From contig JAJXTO010000008.1 in NCBI GenBank assembly GCA_021783695.1, forward strand, positions 38,227-102,226: DNA of 64,000 bases, read 5' to 3'. The position numbers and the translations under genes are program-made. Positions 1 to 8,046 of this stretch are shown here, in pieces. The stretch comes from Pseudomonadota bacterium (lineage in GTDB: Bacteria > Pseudomonadota > Gammaproteobacteria > Burkholderiales > Burkholderiaceae_C). Each line of letters starts with the position of its first letter. Position 1 is the stretch's first letter. A model generated the notes under the pieces. It did no database searches. It was not told where the DNA came from and saw only the letters and a program-made list of their open reading frames with translations.

Positions 1-288
1 ATGCTGCTGGTGGTGTTCGGTTTGCTGCTTAGCGTTCCCATCATCGTCTGGGGCAGCCAGTTGGTGATTCATCTGATGCAGCGCTTCCCGGCCATCATCA
101 CCCTGGGGGCGATGTTGCTGGGCTGGATCGCCGGTGGCCTGATCGTGACGGACCCCGCTGTGGAGCACTGGGTAGAGACCCTTCCGCTGGCGCAATATGC
201 AGAAAAGATCGCCGGATTGGTGGGGGCGGTCGTTGTCTGGATTGCGGCGAAGCTGATCTATCGCCGCGTGCAGGTTTCCGCCACATGA
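1..288 (+). CDS. TerC-family integral membrane protein, C-terminal part
   Basis: The 95 visible residues contain hydrophobic segments (about 1-20, 30-50 and 72-88) and a stretch reading RFPAIITLGAMLLGWIAGG, which resembles the last membrane helices of TerC/YjbE-type proteins. Family members are usually about 220-330 residues, so the methionine at base 1 is probably internal and the 5' part lies outside the window. TerC proteins are inner-membrane proteins linked to metal ion (often manganese) export or tellurite resistance; the exact role here is unknown. The stop codon overlaps the start of the PP2C phosphatase gene (ATGA), so the two are probably co-transcribed. Confidence 0.7.
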   Translation: MLLVVFGLLLSVPIIVWGSQLVIHLMQRFPAIITLGAMLLGWIAGGLIVTDPAVEHWVETLPLAQYAEKIAGLVGAVVVWIAAKLIYRRVQVSAT

Positions 289-1076
289 GCGCAATCATGG
301 CCAAGTCACCGGGTTCGACGAACCCCCTGCAATACGAGATGCTCAGCCTGACCCACCCGGGCCGGGTGCGTGAGCACAATGAAGACGCAGTCGCCTTCGA
401 TGCGCTGGCGCAGGTGGCGGTACTGGCCGACGGTATGGGGGGCTACGCCGCAGGTGAGGTGGCCAGCGGCATGGCGACCGCGCAGATCTGCGCCCGCATC
501 GCGCGCCTCAAGGCGGACTATCCCAAGGTGACCGCGCTCGACCTGTCCACGGAACTGCGGTTTGCCATCCGGCATGTGAATGTAGAAATTCTGCGGGCTG
601 CACGCGGCAATCCGCAGTTCTCGGGCATGGGGGCCACGCTGGTTGCGGTGGCGTTTACCGGCAACGTCGCGGTCGTTGCCCATGCGGGGGACTCCCGCAT
701 TTATCTGCTGCGGCAAAACCAGTTGCGCCTGCTCACGCACGATCACTCGGCCTTGCAGGAGCAGATCGACATGGGACTGATCCTGCCGGAAGACGTGGAA
801 AAAATCGGCGGCAAGAATCTGGTCACCCGTGCCCTTGGGGTTGATGCCAAGCTCGAACCGGATGTGGCCATGCATCCCATGATGGCGGGGGACATGTTGC
901 TTCTGTGCTCGGATGGCTTGAACGATATGTTGTCTGATGCCAAAATCGAAGCCGTGTTGCGGCAATACACTGGACATCCTTCTGCGGCTGCGCGTCAACT
1001 GGTGGATGATGCGAATGCGGCAGGTGGTCGCGACAACGTCTCTGTCATTCTTGTGCTGGTGCGCTCGCAAGCCTGA
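285..1076 (+). CDS. PP2C-family serine/threonine protein phosphatase (Stp1-like)
   Basis: The 263-residue protein has the ordered PP2C motifs: REHNED near residues 29-34, LADGMGG near 47-53 (metal-binding D49), MGATLV, HAGDSRIYL, CSDGL and a C-terminal GGRDNVSVI. It is a single catalytic domain without membrane segments, so it should act in the cytoplasm as a Mn/Mg-dependent phosphatase on Ser/Thr-phosphorylated proteins. It starts inside the stop codon of the TerC gene and is followed 53 bases later by an FHA-domain gene. That phosphatase-FHA pairing is typical of Hanks-type kinase signalling or type VI secretion loci, but no kinase gene is visible in this window. Confidence 0.92.
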   Translation: MSAIMAKSPGSTNPLQYEMLSLTHPGRVREHNEDAVAFDALAQVAVLADGMGGYAAGEVASGMATAQICARIARLKADYPKVTALDLSTELRFAIRHVNVEILRAARGNPQFSGMGATLVAVAFTGNVAVVAHAGDSRIYLLRQNQLRLLTHDHSALQEQIDMGLILPEDVEKIGGKNLVTRALGVDAKLEPDVAMHPMMAGDMLLLCSDGLNDMLSDAKIEAVLRQYTGHPSAAARQLVDDANAAGGRDNVSVILVLVRSQA

Positions 1077-1129
1077 TCTGTGTTCCTCTTTTCTTTGATC
1101 TGACTGTTTACTCAAACGGACTCCAAATC

Positions 1130-1801
1130 GTGGCCAAACTCGTGATCACCCTGGATGGCAAGGTTTTGAAAGAGGTCGTGCTCAGCAAAGACCGCACGAC
1201 ACTGGGGCGGCGTCCGTACAACGATGTGGTCATCGATAATCTTGCAGTCAGCGGAGAACATGCAGTTTTATTGCGAGATTCCGGGGCAGAGGGCGAGAGT
1301 TACACCATTCAGGACCTTGGCAGCACGAACGGCACCTACCTGAACGGTGCTCCCATCAAATCGAGCCCTTTTCGCGAGGGCGACACCGTCGATATTGGGA
1401 AATACAGCGTGCGTTTGTTGTCGGATACGCGGCAGACCACGTTTGGACCGTCGCGTTTTGGAGCGCAGACCGGATTTGGAAATTCCCGGTTCGGAAATTC
1501 TGGCTTTACCGATTCACGCACCCGCGCCGCCGACGCGGATCGCAGCTACAAAATCAAGGTGCTCAGCGGCGACGCGGCCGGCCGGGAAATCATGCTCAGC
1601 AAGGAGCAGACCACCTTTGGCCAGCGCGGCATCCTGGTGGTGAGCGTGGTGCACAAGCCGCGTGGCTATGAACTGGTGCAGGTGGAGGGGGAAAAGCGCG
1701 CGCAGGTCAACGGCGTGTCCCTGGGGCTCATGCCGGTGGTGTTGCGCTCCGGCGACGTGATCAATCTCACAGGCATTCAGCTGCAATTCCTGCAAATCTG
1801 A
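1130..1801 (+). CDS. FHA-domain protein
   Basis: This 223-residue protein starts with GTG. Residues about 22-95 form a forkhead-associated domain, with the signature GRRPYNDVVIDN, an SGEHAVL strand and DLGSTNGTYLNG. FHA domains bind phosphothreonine peptides. A Phe/Arg/Ser-rich linker (about 104-130, with repeated SRFG/NSRFG-like units) leads to a second beta-rich region (about 140-223) that could be a degenerate second FHA fold. Its position after the PP2C phosphatase suggests it reads phosphorylation that the phosphatase reverses. The binding partner cannot be inferred. A strong terminator follows. Confidence 0.9.
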   Translation: MAKLVITLDGKVLKEVVLSKDRTTLGRRPYNDVVIDNLAVSGEHAVLLRDSGAEGESYTIQDLGSTNGTYLNGAPIKSSPFREGDTVDIGKYSVRLLSDTRQTTFGPSRFGAQTGFGNSRFGNSGFTDSRTRAADADRSYKIKVLSGDAAGREIMLSKEQTTFGQRGILVVSVVHKPRGYELVQVEGEKRAQVNGVSLGLMPVVLRSGDVINLTGIQLQFLQI

Positions 1802-1821
1802 AGTCTGCTTCACCCAAAGTC

Positions 1822-1847
1822 AAACGCCCGCTTTCGCGGGCGTTTTT
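1822..1847 (+). terminator. Rho-independent terminator after the FHA gene
   Basis: A 10-bp stem (AAACGCCCGC with GCGGGCGTTT) closes a TTTC loop and runs into a T tract. It lies between the convergent FHA and pyk genes and may also stop pyk transcripts. Confidence 0.88.
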
Positions 1848-1887
1848 GCCGGTGCGCCCGGGGCAGGGCGCGCGGCTTGCCGCTTGG

Positions 1888-3321
1888 TCAGCGCGGTACG
1901 CGCATCACCTTGAGCATATTGGTGCCGCCGGCCGAGCCGATGGGCTCGCCGCAGGTGATGGCATAGCTGTCACCTGACGCGACGGCTTTTTTCTCGATGA
2001 GCCTGGCTTCAGCCTGGTTGAGCAGGGTATCGCGGTCGGTGGTGCTGAAACTCATCAGCATGGGACGCACATTGCGGTACAGCGCCATGCGGCGCACCGA
2101 GGTCTCGCTGCGCGACAGGGCGTAGATCGGCACATTGACGCGGTGGCGGCTCATCCATAGCGCCGTCGAGCCCGATTCGGTGAGTGCGGCAATGGCGCTG
2201 CAGCCCAGGTGATGCGCGGTGAACAGCGCGGCCATGGCGATGGACTGGTCGATGCGGGTGAACTGTTTGTTGATGAAGTCGTGTTCGAGTTTGACATCCT
2301 CGAACTTCTCTGCCGCTTCGCAGATGCTGGCCATCGCTTCCACCGTTTCCACCGGATATTTTCCGGCGGCGGTTTCGGCCGAGAGCATGACGGCGTCGGT
2401 GCCGTCGAGCACGGCGTTGGCCACATCGGACACTTCGGCGCGGGTGGGGACGGCGTTGACGATCATCGACTCCATCATCTGCGTGGCGGTGATGACCACC
2501 CGGTCCATTTCGCGCGCCATGCGGATCATGCGTTTTTGCAGCGCCGGCACGGCGGCGTTGCCGACTTCCACCGCGAGGTCCCCGCGCGCCACCATGATGC
2601 CGTCGGACGCGCGCAAAATTTCCGCCAGCGCCGGAATCGCCTCCACGCGCTCGATCTTGGCGATCAGCGCCGGCTTGTGGCCGAACGGCTCGCCGGCCAC
2701 GTTGGCGAGTTGCCGGGCCAGTTCCATGTCGGTGGCGTTTTTGGGGAAGGACACGGCCAGATAATCTGCCTGGAAGGCCATCGCGGTGCGGATGTCTTCC
2801 ATGTCCTTGGCGGTCAGCGCGGGGGCGGAAAGTCCTCCTCCCTGCTTGTTGATGCCCTTGTTGTTGGACAACTCGCCGCCGATGCTGACGACCGTATGGA
2901 TTTCCGCGCCGCTGACGCTCTCCACGGTGAGCACGATGAGGCCGTCGTTGAGCAGCAGCCGGTCGCCCGGATGCACGTCACGCGGCAGATCCTTGTAATC
3001 GAGACCGCAGCGCGTGTCGTCGCCGAGCTCGCATGTGGCGTCGAGGATGAATTTCTGTCCAGGCTGCAGCATTACCTTGCCGTCCTTGAAGCGGCCGACA
3101 CGGATTTTCGGGCCTTGCAGATCGGCCATGATGGCAACGGCCTTGCCGAGGCGGTTGGCCGTATCGCGGATGAGCTGGGCGCGATCGATGTGGTCTTGCG
3201 CCTTGCCGTGGGAAAAATTGAGTCGCACGACATCGACGCCGGCGGAAATCATGCGTTCAAGGATGTCGGGCGAAGAACTGGCGGGGCCGATGGTGGCAAC
3301 GATTTTTGTGGCGCGGGACAT
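1888..3321 (-). CDS. pyk: Pyruvate kinase
   Basis: The 477-residue protein catalyses phosphoenolpyruvate plus ADP to pyruvate plus ATP, the last step of glycolysis. Visible hallmarks are TKIVATIGPAS at the N-terminus, RLNFSHG, ADLQGPKIRVG, the active-site region IAKIERVEA, MVARGDLAVE, and ITATQMMESM with the following SDVANAVLDGTDAVMLS segment. The C-terminal domain (about 350-477) is the usual alpha/beta regulatory domain. I chose the ATG at 3321 because it begins the family-typical N-terminus; an upstream TTG at 3363 would add 14 unlikely residues. It converges on the FHA gene and diverges from the GGDEF gene. Confidence 0.97.
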   Translation of the reverse strand: MSRATKIVATIGPASSSPDILERMISAGVDVVRLNFSHGKAQDHIDRAQLIRDTANRLGKAVAIMADLQGPKIRVGRFKDGKVMLQPGQKFILDATCELGDDTRCGLDYKDLPRDVHPGDRLLLNDGLIVLTVESVSGAEIHTVVSIGGELSNNKGINKQGGGLSAPALTAKDMEDIRTAMAFQADYLAVSFPKNATDMELARQLANVAGEPFGHKPALIAKIERVEAIPALAEILRASDGIMVARGDLAVEVGNAAVPALQKRMIRMAREMDRVVITATQMMESMIVNAVPTRAEVSDVANAVLDGTDAVMLSAETAAGKYPVETVEAMASICEAAEKFEDVKLEHDFINKQFTRIDQSIAMAALFTAHHLGCSAIAALTESGSTALWMSRHRVNVPIYALSRSETSVRRMALYRNVRPMLMSFSTTDRDTLLNQAEARLIEKKAVASGDSYAITCGEPIGSAGGTNMLKVMRVPR

Positions 3322-3507
3322 GAGTAGGGGGGTGTCTAGGGATGGGCAGCAGAACGTGTTCAAGAGAAAATGTGCAATCAGTCACATCAACCGGGTCACA
3401 GTGTAGAACGCGCTCTTGACGGTTTTGCGCAAACCGCCAGAATCGCGGCAAGCCGATTGACCCTGAGCAGACCCGCCCGGCATCCCCTGCAGCCATCCCC
3501 GTTTTCC

Positions 3508-4860
3508 ATGAACACGTCGTTTCCACCGGAATCTACTCAGGCCCTGTTGCCTGATGACACGCTGCTGCCCGGTCTGGCTGCGGTGCCGGAAGTCAGGAGT
3601 CTGCTGGAAGCGGTGGATCTGCCCATCGGCCGCTGGGACGCCGAAGGACGGCTGACGTTTTTCAATCCGCCTTACCTGACCTGGGCGCGCCGCACGCCAC
3701 AAGACCTGCGCGGGAAAAGTCTGAAAGAGCTGTATGGCGAAGAGGCCTGGGCTGCGGCGCGGCCCGCCTTCGAGCGCGGATTCGCAGGCCAACAGGCCGA
3801 CTATCTGCGGCTCTTGCGCCATCTCGACACGCCCCGTTGGGCGCGCATTCAGGTGTTTCCAGAGCGCGGGCAAGATGGGCGGATCGACGCGATCTACACC
3901 ATCGCACACGATGTCCATGACGATGTCACCGCAACCATGGCCTTGCGGCGCTCGAACTGGTTGCTCGAACAGGCTCTGGACAATCTGCCCTGGGGCGTGA
4001 TCGAGAGCAATTCGGAGCTGATCATCACCCGCTGGTCCCGCTCCGCGGAGGCCATTCTGGGGTACACCGAAGCGGATCGTCTGGGCACGCATCGTCTGGC
4101 CATGGGCGTTCCCGAGGAAGAGCGCGCGCGCACCCTGTCTGTTTACGAACGCTTGCTCCGCGGTGAAATCGACAACTGGGTGGAACAGGCGCAGTACATC
4201 CGCAAGGATCGGCGGCGGATCTGGGTCGAATGGACGTTGTCTGCCCTGCGCGACGAAGAGGGGCGCGTGGTGTCGCTGCTGACTTTCGTGCGCGACATCA
4301 CCCATCAGGTCGACACCCACGCCCGCCTGCTGCACCATGCCGAGCGCGACGCACTCACGGGTGTTCTCAGTCGGCGTGCCATCATGGAGCGGCTGGACAC
4401 CGCACTGTCGCGCCGCACCCGTGGCGACATGCTGGCGCTGTACTTCATCGACCTCGATGGTTTCAAGCAGATCAACGACCGTCTCGGCCATGTGCGCGGT
4501 GACCGGCTGCTGGTTCAGGTGGCGCACGCCATCCAGGACGTGCTGCGCCGCGATGATGCCGTTGGCCGACTGGGCGGCGACGAATTCGTCGTGCTCAGCG
4601 CCGTGGCGGACATATCCGCCGCGCAGTCGCTCGCGGCCAAGCTGGTCGAAGTGAGCGCCGCAGCTGGCTACGACCTGCTCTCGGGCCTGCGGGTGACGGC
4701 AAGCATTGGCGTTGCCGCTGTGCCCACGCATGCCCGCAGTAGCTTTGATTTGCTGCAAAGGGCGGATGACGCGATGTACGCGGCGAAAAACGATGGAAAA
4801 AACCGCTGGGCGCTCTGCAACCAGTTTCTCAGCGGCAGCCATTCGCCAGACAGGCGCTGA
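3508..4860 (+). CDS. PAS-PAS-GGDEF diguanylate cyclase
   Basis: The 450-residue protein has two PAS-like sensor domains (about 25-135 and 155-275; the second ends in the PAC-like segment LLTFVRDITHQ) followed by a GGDEF domain (about 285-440). The active-site motif GGDEF is intact at residues 356-360, and an RxxD inhibitory c-di-GMP site (R347 to D350) lies five residues before it. It is therefore probably an active, product-inhibited diguanylate cyclase making c-di-GMP in the cytoplasm. No membrane segment is seen. The ATG at 3508 is preferred over an in-frame start at 3370, which adds a low-complexity Arg/Pro-rich leader. The signal sensed is unknown. Confidence 0.93.
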   Translation: MNTSFPPESTQALLPDDTLLPGLAAVPEVRSLLEAVDLPIGRWDAEGRLTFFNPPYLTWARRTPQDLRGKSLKELYGEEAWAAARPAFERGFAGQQADYLRLLRHLDTPRWARIQVFPERGQDGRIDAIYTIAHDVHDDVTATMALRRSNWLLEQALDNLPWGVIESNSELIITRWSRSAEAILGYTEADRLGTHRLAMGVPEEERARTLSVYERLLRGEIDNWVEQAQYIRKDRRRIWVEWTLSALRDEEGRVVSLLTFVRDITHQVDTHARLLHHAERDALTGVLSRRAIMERLDTALSRRTRGDMLALYFIDLDGFKQINDRLGHVRGDRLLVQVAHAIQDVLRRDDAVGRLGGDEFVVLSAVADISAAQSLAAKLVEVSAAAGYDLLSGLRVTASIGVAAVPTHARSSFDLLQRADDAMYAAKNDGKNRWALCNQFLSGSHSPDRR

Positions 4861-4875
4861 TTGCTCCACGCGGCA

Positions 4876-5202
4876 TCAAACCCAGTTGCGGCTAATCCAC
4901 GACAAGGCCCAGTAGGCCATCATGCCGCTGAGGATGGTGCCCAAAATGCCCCGCCGCGCAAAAAAATAGCCTGCGGCAATGACTGCCGCCCCCAGCTTCA
5001 CCCACGGCGGCCCCAGGGGAGTGAGCAGCAGCAACTCGGGCGCCACCACGGCGGCCAGCGCTGCGGCGGGGGCAAAACGCAGGGCGATTTTGACCCGCGC
5101 GGGCAAGGGCATGGGTTTGCGTGAGAGCAAAAACATGTTCCGGCTCAGCACGGTCACGGCCGTCAGGCCGACGACCAGGACGATTTGTTGCAGCAAGGTC
5201 AT
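4876..5202 (-). CDS. azlD: AzlD-family branched-chain amino acid exporter small subunit
   Basis: This 108-residue protein has about four hydrophobic helices and the conserved AzlD stretch VLSRNMFLL followed by LPARVKIALRFAPAAALAAVV. AzlD partners with the larger AzlC protein to export branched-chain amino acids and some analogues across the inner membrane. The ATG at 5202 lies 13 bases after the azlC stop, so the two form an operon; a longer in-frame start at 5247 would overlap azlC with a polar extension. The gene is convergent with the GGDEF gene. Confidence 0.87.
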   Translation of the reverse strand: MTLLQQIVLVVGLTAVTVLSRNMFLLSRKPMPLPARVKIALRFAPAAALAAVVAPELLLLTPLGPPWVKLGAAVIAAGYFFARRGILGTILSGMMAYWALSWISRNWV

Positions 5203-5215
5203 GGCGCGCTCGGAT

Positions 5216-5974
5216 TCAGGATTTGGTGCCGTCAAGCAGGCTGCCATTGGTTGTGGCGAGTTGGCGTTGACTCCACGCCTCCCAGATCATGCCGACAACC
5301 AGCGCGCCAACAATGGCCACGACCAGATTGAGCCGCAGCGGAAGCCAGAACAGCAGCGCGCTCAGCGCCGAGGCGACGACGATGACCGCCGCAATGGTGC
5401 GATCTGCGAGCAATGACAACACAATGCCCAGCAGCGCCAGCGTGCCCGCGAAAGCCAGCCCCCACGCGCCGGGAATGTGCTGCGCCAGCAAAATACCGAG
5501 GATGGACGGCACCTGCCAGGCGATCCAGTTGGACAGCGAGACGCCGAGAAAATAATGTGCCTGCTGCGGATCGTTGTTGGGGTGTGGATGGCGCCGGATC
5601 ATCAGCACCTGGCTCAGGTCACCGATCAGGTAGCCATACGCCAGGCGGCGTAATCGGGGCAGATGTTCTAAATAGGGGCGCATTTGCGCGCTGAAGACGA
5701 CAAAACGCAAATTGACGCAAAACGCCGTGCCGAGAATCAGCCACAGCGGCGCTCCGGCGGCGATCAGCGGCAAAGCCGCCAGTTGCGCACTGCCGGCAAA
5801 CACGAACAGGCTGATCGCCAGCGCCAGTTGCACACTCAGACCCGACTTGACCATGGCCACGCCGGTGACCAGCCCCCACGCGGAGATGCCCAGCGAGACG
5901 GCGCGCATATCGCGCATGCCCTCGCGGAGCGCGGGCTGGGCAAACAGGGTTTGAAAGCGGGCGAGGGTTGGCAT
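5216..5974 (-). CDS. azlC: AzlC-family branched-chain amino acid permease
   Basis: The 252-residue integral membrane protein shows the AzlC signature SLFVFAGSAQLAALPLIAAG (about residues 55-75) and CVNLRFVVFSAQMRPYL (about 85-101), with hydrophobic helices through to the C-terminus. With AzlD it forms an amino-acid exporter. It lies directly upstream of azlD. Substrate preference cannot be read from the sequence. Confidence 0.92.
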   Translation of the reverse strand: MPTLARFQTLFAQPALREGMRDMRAVSLGISAWGLVTGVAMVKSGLSVQLALAISLFVFAGSAQLAALPLIAAGAPLWLILGTAFCVNLRFVVFSAQMRPYLEHLPRLRRLAYGYLIGDLSQVLMIRRHPHPNNDPQQAHYFLGVSLSNWIAWQVPSILGILLAQHIPGAWGLAFAGTLALLGIVLSLLADRTIAAVIVVASALSALLFWLPLRLNLVVAIVGALVVGMIWEAWSQRQLATTNGSLLDGTKS

Positions 5975-6078
5975 GGGGACAGTTTTTCAGCATTTTGCGC
6001 CGCATCAAAACAACCCGGCAAGCATCGTTTGACGTGTTGTGACAACACCCGCGCAGGGTCTGATTGTGCGGATCGGAC

Positions 6079-7998
6079 TCAGTGATTCACGGGAACCGCG
6101 ACGCGCCGCAGCACGGGGGCGTTTTGCAAAGCGCGCAGCAGCGGCGCAGTCTGCTGCGGCGACAGGCCCGCTTGCGCCGCCTGCGCCGGAAATTGTGATG
6201 CCAGGCCGGGCGCATAGAGCCAGAACGAGTTTGCGGTGTAGCGTGCGAGGGCCAGCGCCTGCGCTTCGTGGCCCAAGCGGCTGAGCAGCAGGATGCGGCG
6301 AATGAGCAGGTTCGGGTCGCCATAGGCGTGGCTGACGCGGTCGACTGCCGCCTGTTCGCGCAGCAGCTCGGCGCGCGGATCGCTGGCACGCACCTGGATG
6401 GCGCTGGCCTGGGCAAAGCCGATCAGCGGGCGGAAAAACAGATCGCTGCGCTGCGCCTGCCGGATGGCTTGCGCCGCCTGCGTCCGGTCGGCCGAGTAAG
6501 CATCGTTCGTGATGCTGTAGTCATACCCGGCCTTGGCAATCAGCAGGATGGCCAGCGCCCCGGCACTCAGTGCGGCGGCGCGGGGGAGCGTGTGCGCGCG
6601 TGCAGGGCGCGCGCCCTGCGCCTGCGCTTTGGCGCGTTGCAGATCAAACCCATCCATCCACCCGGCGAGAAAAGCGAACACCCAGAGAAAATACAGATAC
6701 CACAGAGGATACTCGACGAGACTGTGCAGGCCGAGAAACGCCACGCCCATCCAGGCGGTGAGTGGCAGGGGCGGGGGACCATCCGGCGCGGCACGGCCGC
6801 GTTGCATCCAGGCGCGTGCGCCGCGCCAGAGCCAGACCAGCGCCACTGCCGCGACGGGCACGGTTCCCACCAGGCCGGTTTCGGCGAGCAATTGCAGGAT
6901 GAGGTCGTGTGCGTTGTCGATGTTGTCCAGCGGCAGCGGGCGCAGCGCGTGGTGAAGGGCGGCATGTTGCAGCCCCCAGCCCAGTTGCCCCCAGCCGGCA
7001 CCGAACCAGGGGAGATGTTCGAACACCTGCCAGGCGTTGCGCCAGATCAGCGCGCGGGCGTTGACCGGCTGGTCGATCTGGCGGGTGACGGCGTCGAGAA
7101 AACTGATCCAGCCGAGATGATCCGCCTCGCGCAGCGCCAGCCACCACAGCGCGTACAGCACGGGAACTGCCACCAGAGCCGACCAACGCGGGCTGCGCCA
7201 GGCGCCGCGCACGGCGATCAGCACCAGCACCGCCGCGACCACTGCCTGCACCATGCCGGTGCGCGAGCCACACACCACTAACGCCCAGCTCATGCCGATG
7301 ACCGCAGCCCACACGGCGCTCACCCGCAAGCGTGGCGCCCACCAGGCCAGCCCCGCCAGTCCGAGGGCGACAGCGGTGGCGTAATGATTGGGCTGCCGCA
7401 GATTGCCGAACACCCGTCCCGTGGAGGGATAGCTGATGATGTCGGTATACAGCGGCAGATGCGCCGCCAGCCAGGTGGCCAGCGCCGGGATTTGCCACAG
7501 GGCGAACTGCACCAGTCCGAACGCCACCTGGATCAGTCCCTGCAACAGCAGCCCGGCGGCGGCCACGTCGAGCCAGGGATGCTCTGCTCCGCATGCGGCC
7601 GCAGTCTGGCGCCGTGCCGCCGCATTGCCCAGACCGGCGATCAGCGCCGCGCTCAACAGCACCGCCACGGTAATCGCTCCCTGACTGGCGTAGGCCAGTT
7701 GTCCGCTGACAGTCTGCAGCGCAACCACCGTGGCAAGCAGCGCAAACCCCAGCGCAGACAGTCCGAGTCGCGGAGTCAGCCCGCTCCATGCTGCGGCGAA
7801 AAACACCACGGCCCACAAGGATGCGGCCACCAGTGTGGTGCCCATTTTGGCGACCACGCCTGGATCGAAGGGCCAGATCAGTGGCAGCGAGATCGCCAGA
7901 CCCAGCAGGCCGAGCGCGAATTGTTGCGAAAAAGACGTGCCAGACGGAGCGGGCTGGGTGTGGCGGGAGGCGGGAGCGGTGAGCGGCATGGCGGGCAT
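6079..7998 (-). CDS. PglL/Wzy-type O-oligosaccharyltransferase or O-antigen ligase
   Basis: The 639-residue protein has about 12 hydrophobic helices. A GNLRQPNHYATAVALGL motif (about residues 198-214) is typical of PglL_A-type O-oligosaccharyltransferases, and HSLVEYPLWYLYFLW (about 425-440) matches the Wzy_C_2 region found in that branch. A large periplasmic segment between them contains NAHDLILQLLAETG, as in WaaL/Wzy ligases. The C-terminal 140 residues are soluble and helical, perhaps TPR-like. PglL enzymes transfer lipid-linked glycans to Ser/Thr of pilins or periplasmic proteins. No glycan synthesis genes lie nearby, so an O-antigen ligase role is not excluded. An alternative start is the ATG at 7989. 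Confidence 0.82.
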   Translation of the reverse strand: MPAMPLTAPASRHTQPAPSGTSFSQQFALGLLGLAISLPLIWPFDPGVVAKMGTTLVAASLWAVVFFAAAWSGLTPRLGLSALGFALLATVVALQTVSGQLAYASQGAITVAVLLSAALIAGLGNAAARRQTAAACGAEHPWLDVAAAGLLLQGLIQVAFGLVQFALWQIPALATWLAAHLPLYTDIISYPSTGRVFGNLRQPNHYATAVALGLAGLAWWAPRLRVSAVWAAVIGMSWALVVCGSRTGMVQAVVAAVLVLIAVRGAWRSPRWSALVAVPVLYALWWLALREADHLGWISFLDAVTRQIDQPVNARALIWRNAWQVFEHLPWFGAGWGQLGWGLQHAALHHALRPLPLDNIDNAHDLILQLLAETGLVGTVPVAAVALVWLWRGARAWMQRGRAAPDGPPPLPLTAWMGVAFLGLHSLVEYPLWYLYFLWVFAFLAGWMDGFDLQRAKAQAQGARPARAHTLPRAAALSAGALAILLIAKAGYDYSITNDAYSADRTQAAQAIRQAQRSDLFFRPLIGFAQASAIQVRASDPRAELLREQAAVDRVSHAYGDPNLLIRRILLLSRLGHEAQALALARYTANSFWLYAPGLASQFPAQAAQAGLSPQQTAPLLRALQNAPVLRRVAVPVNH

Positions 7999-8046
7999 TA
8001 TCCGTGCGGCGCCAGGTTGATTGTGATGTGATCCGGCGCGACAGGC

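Noticed and set aside
2209..3327. Long open frame (372 codons) opposite pyk
   Set aside because: It is rich in His, Arg, Gly and Asp and lies exactly opposite the clear pyruvate kinase frame; GC-rich codon bias produces such frames.
3382..4869. 495-codon frame opposite the GGDEF gene
   Set aside because: The GGDEF protein has intact motifs in its own frame; the opposite frame shows no recognisable domain.
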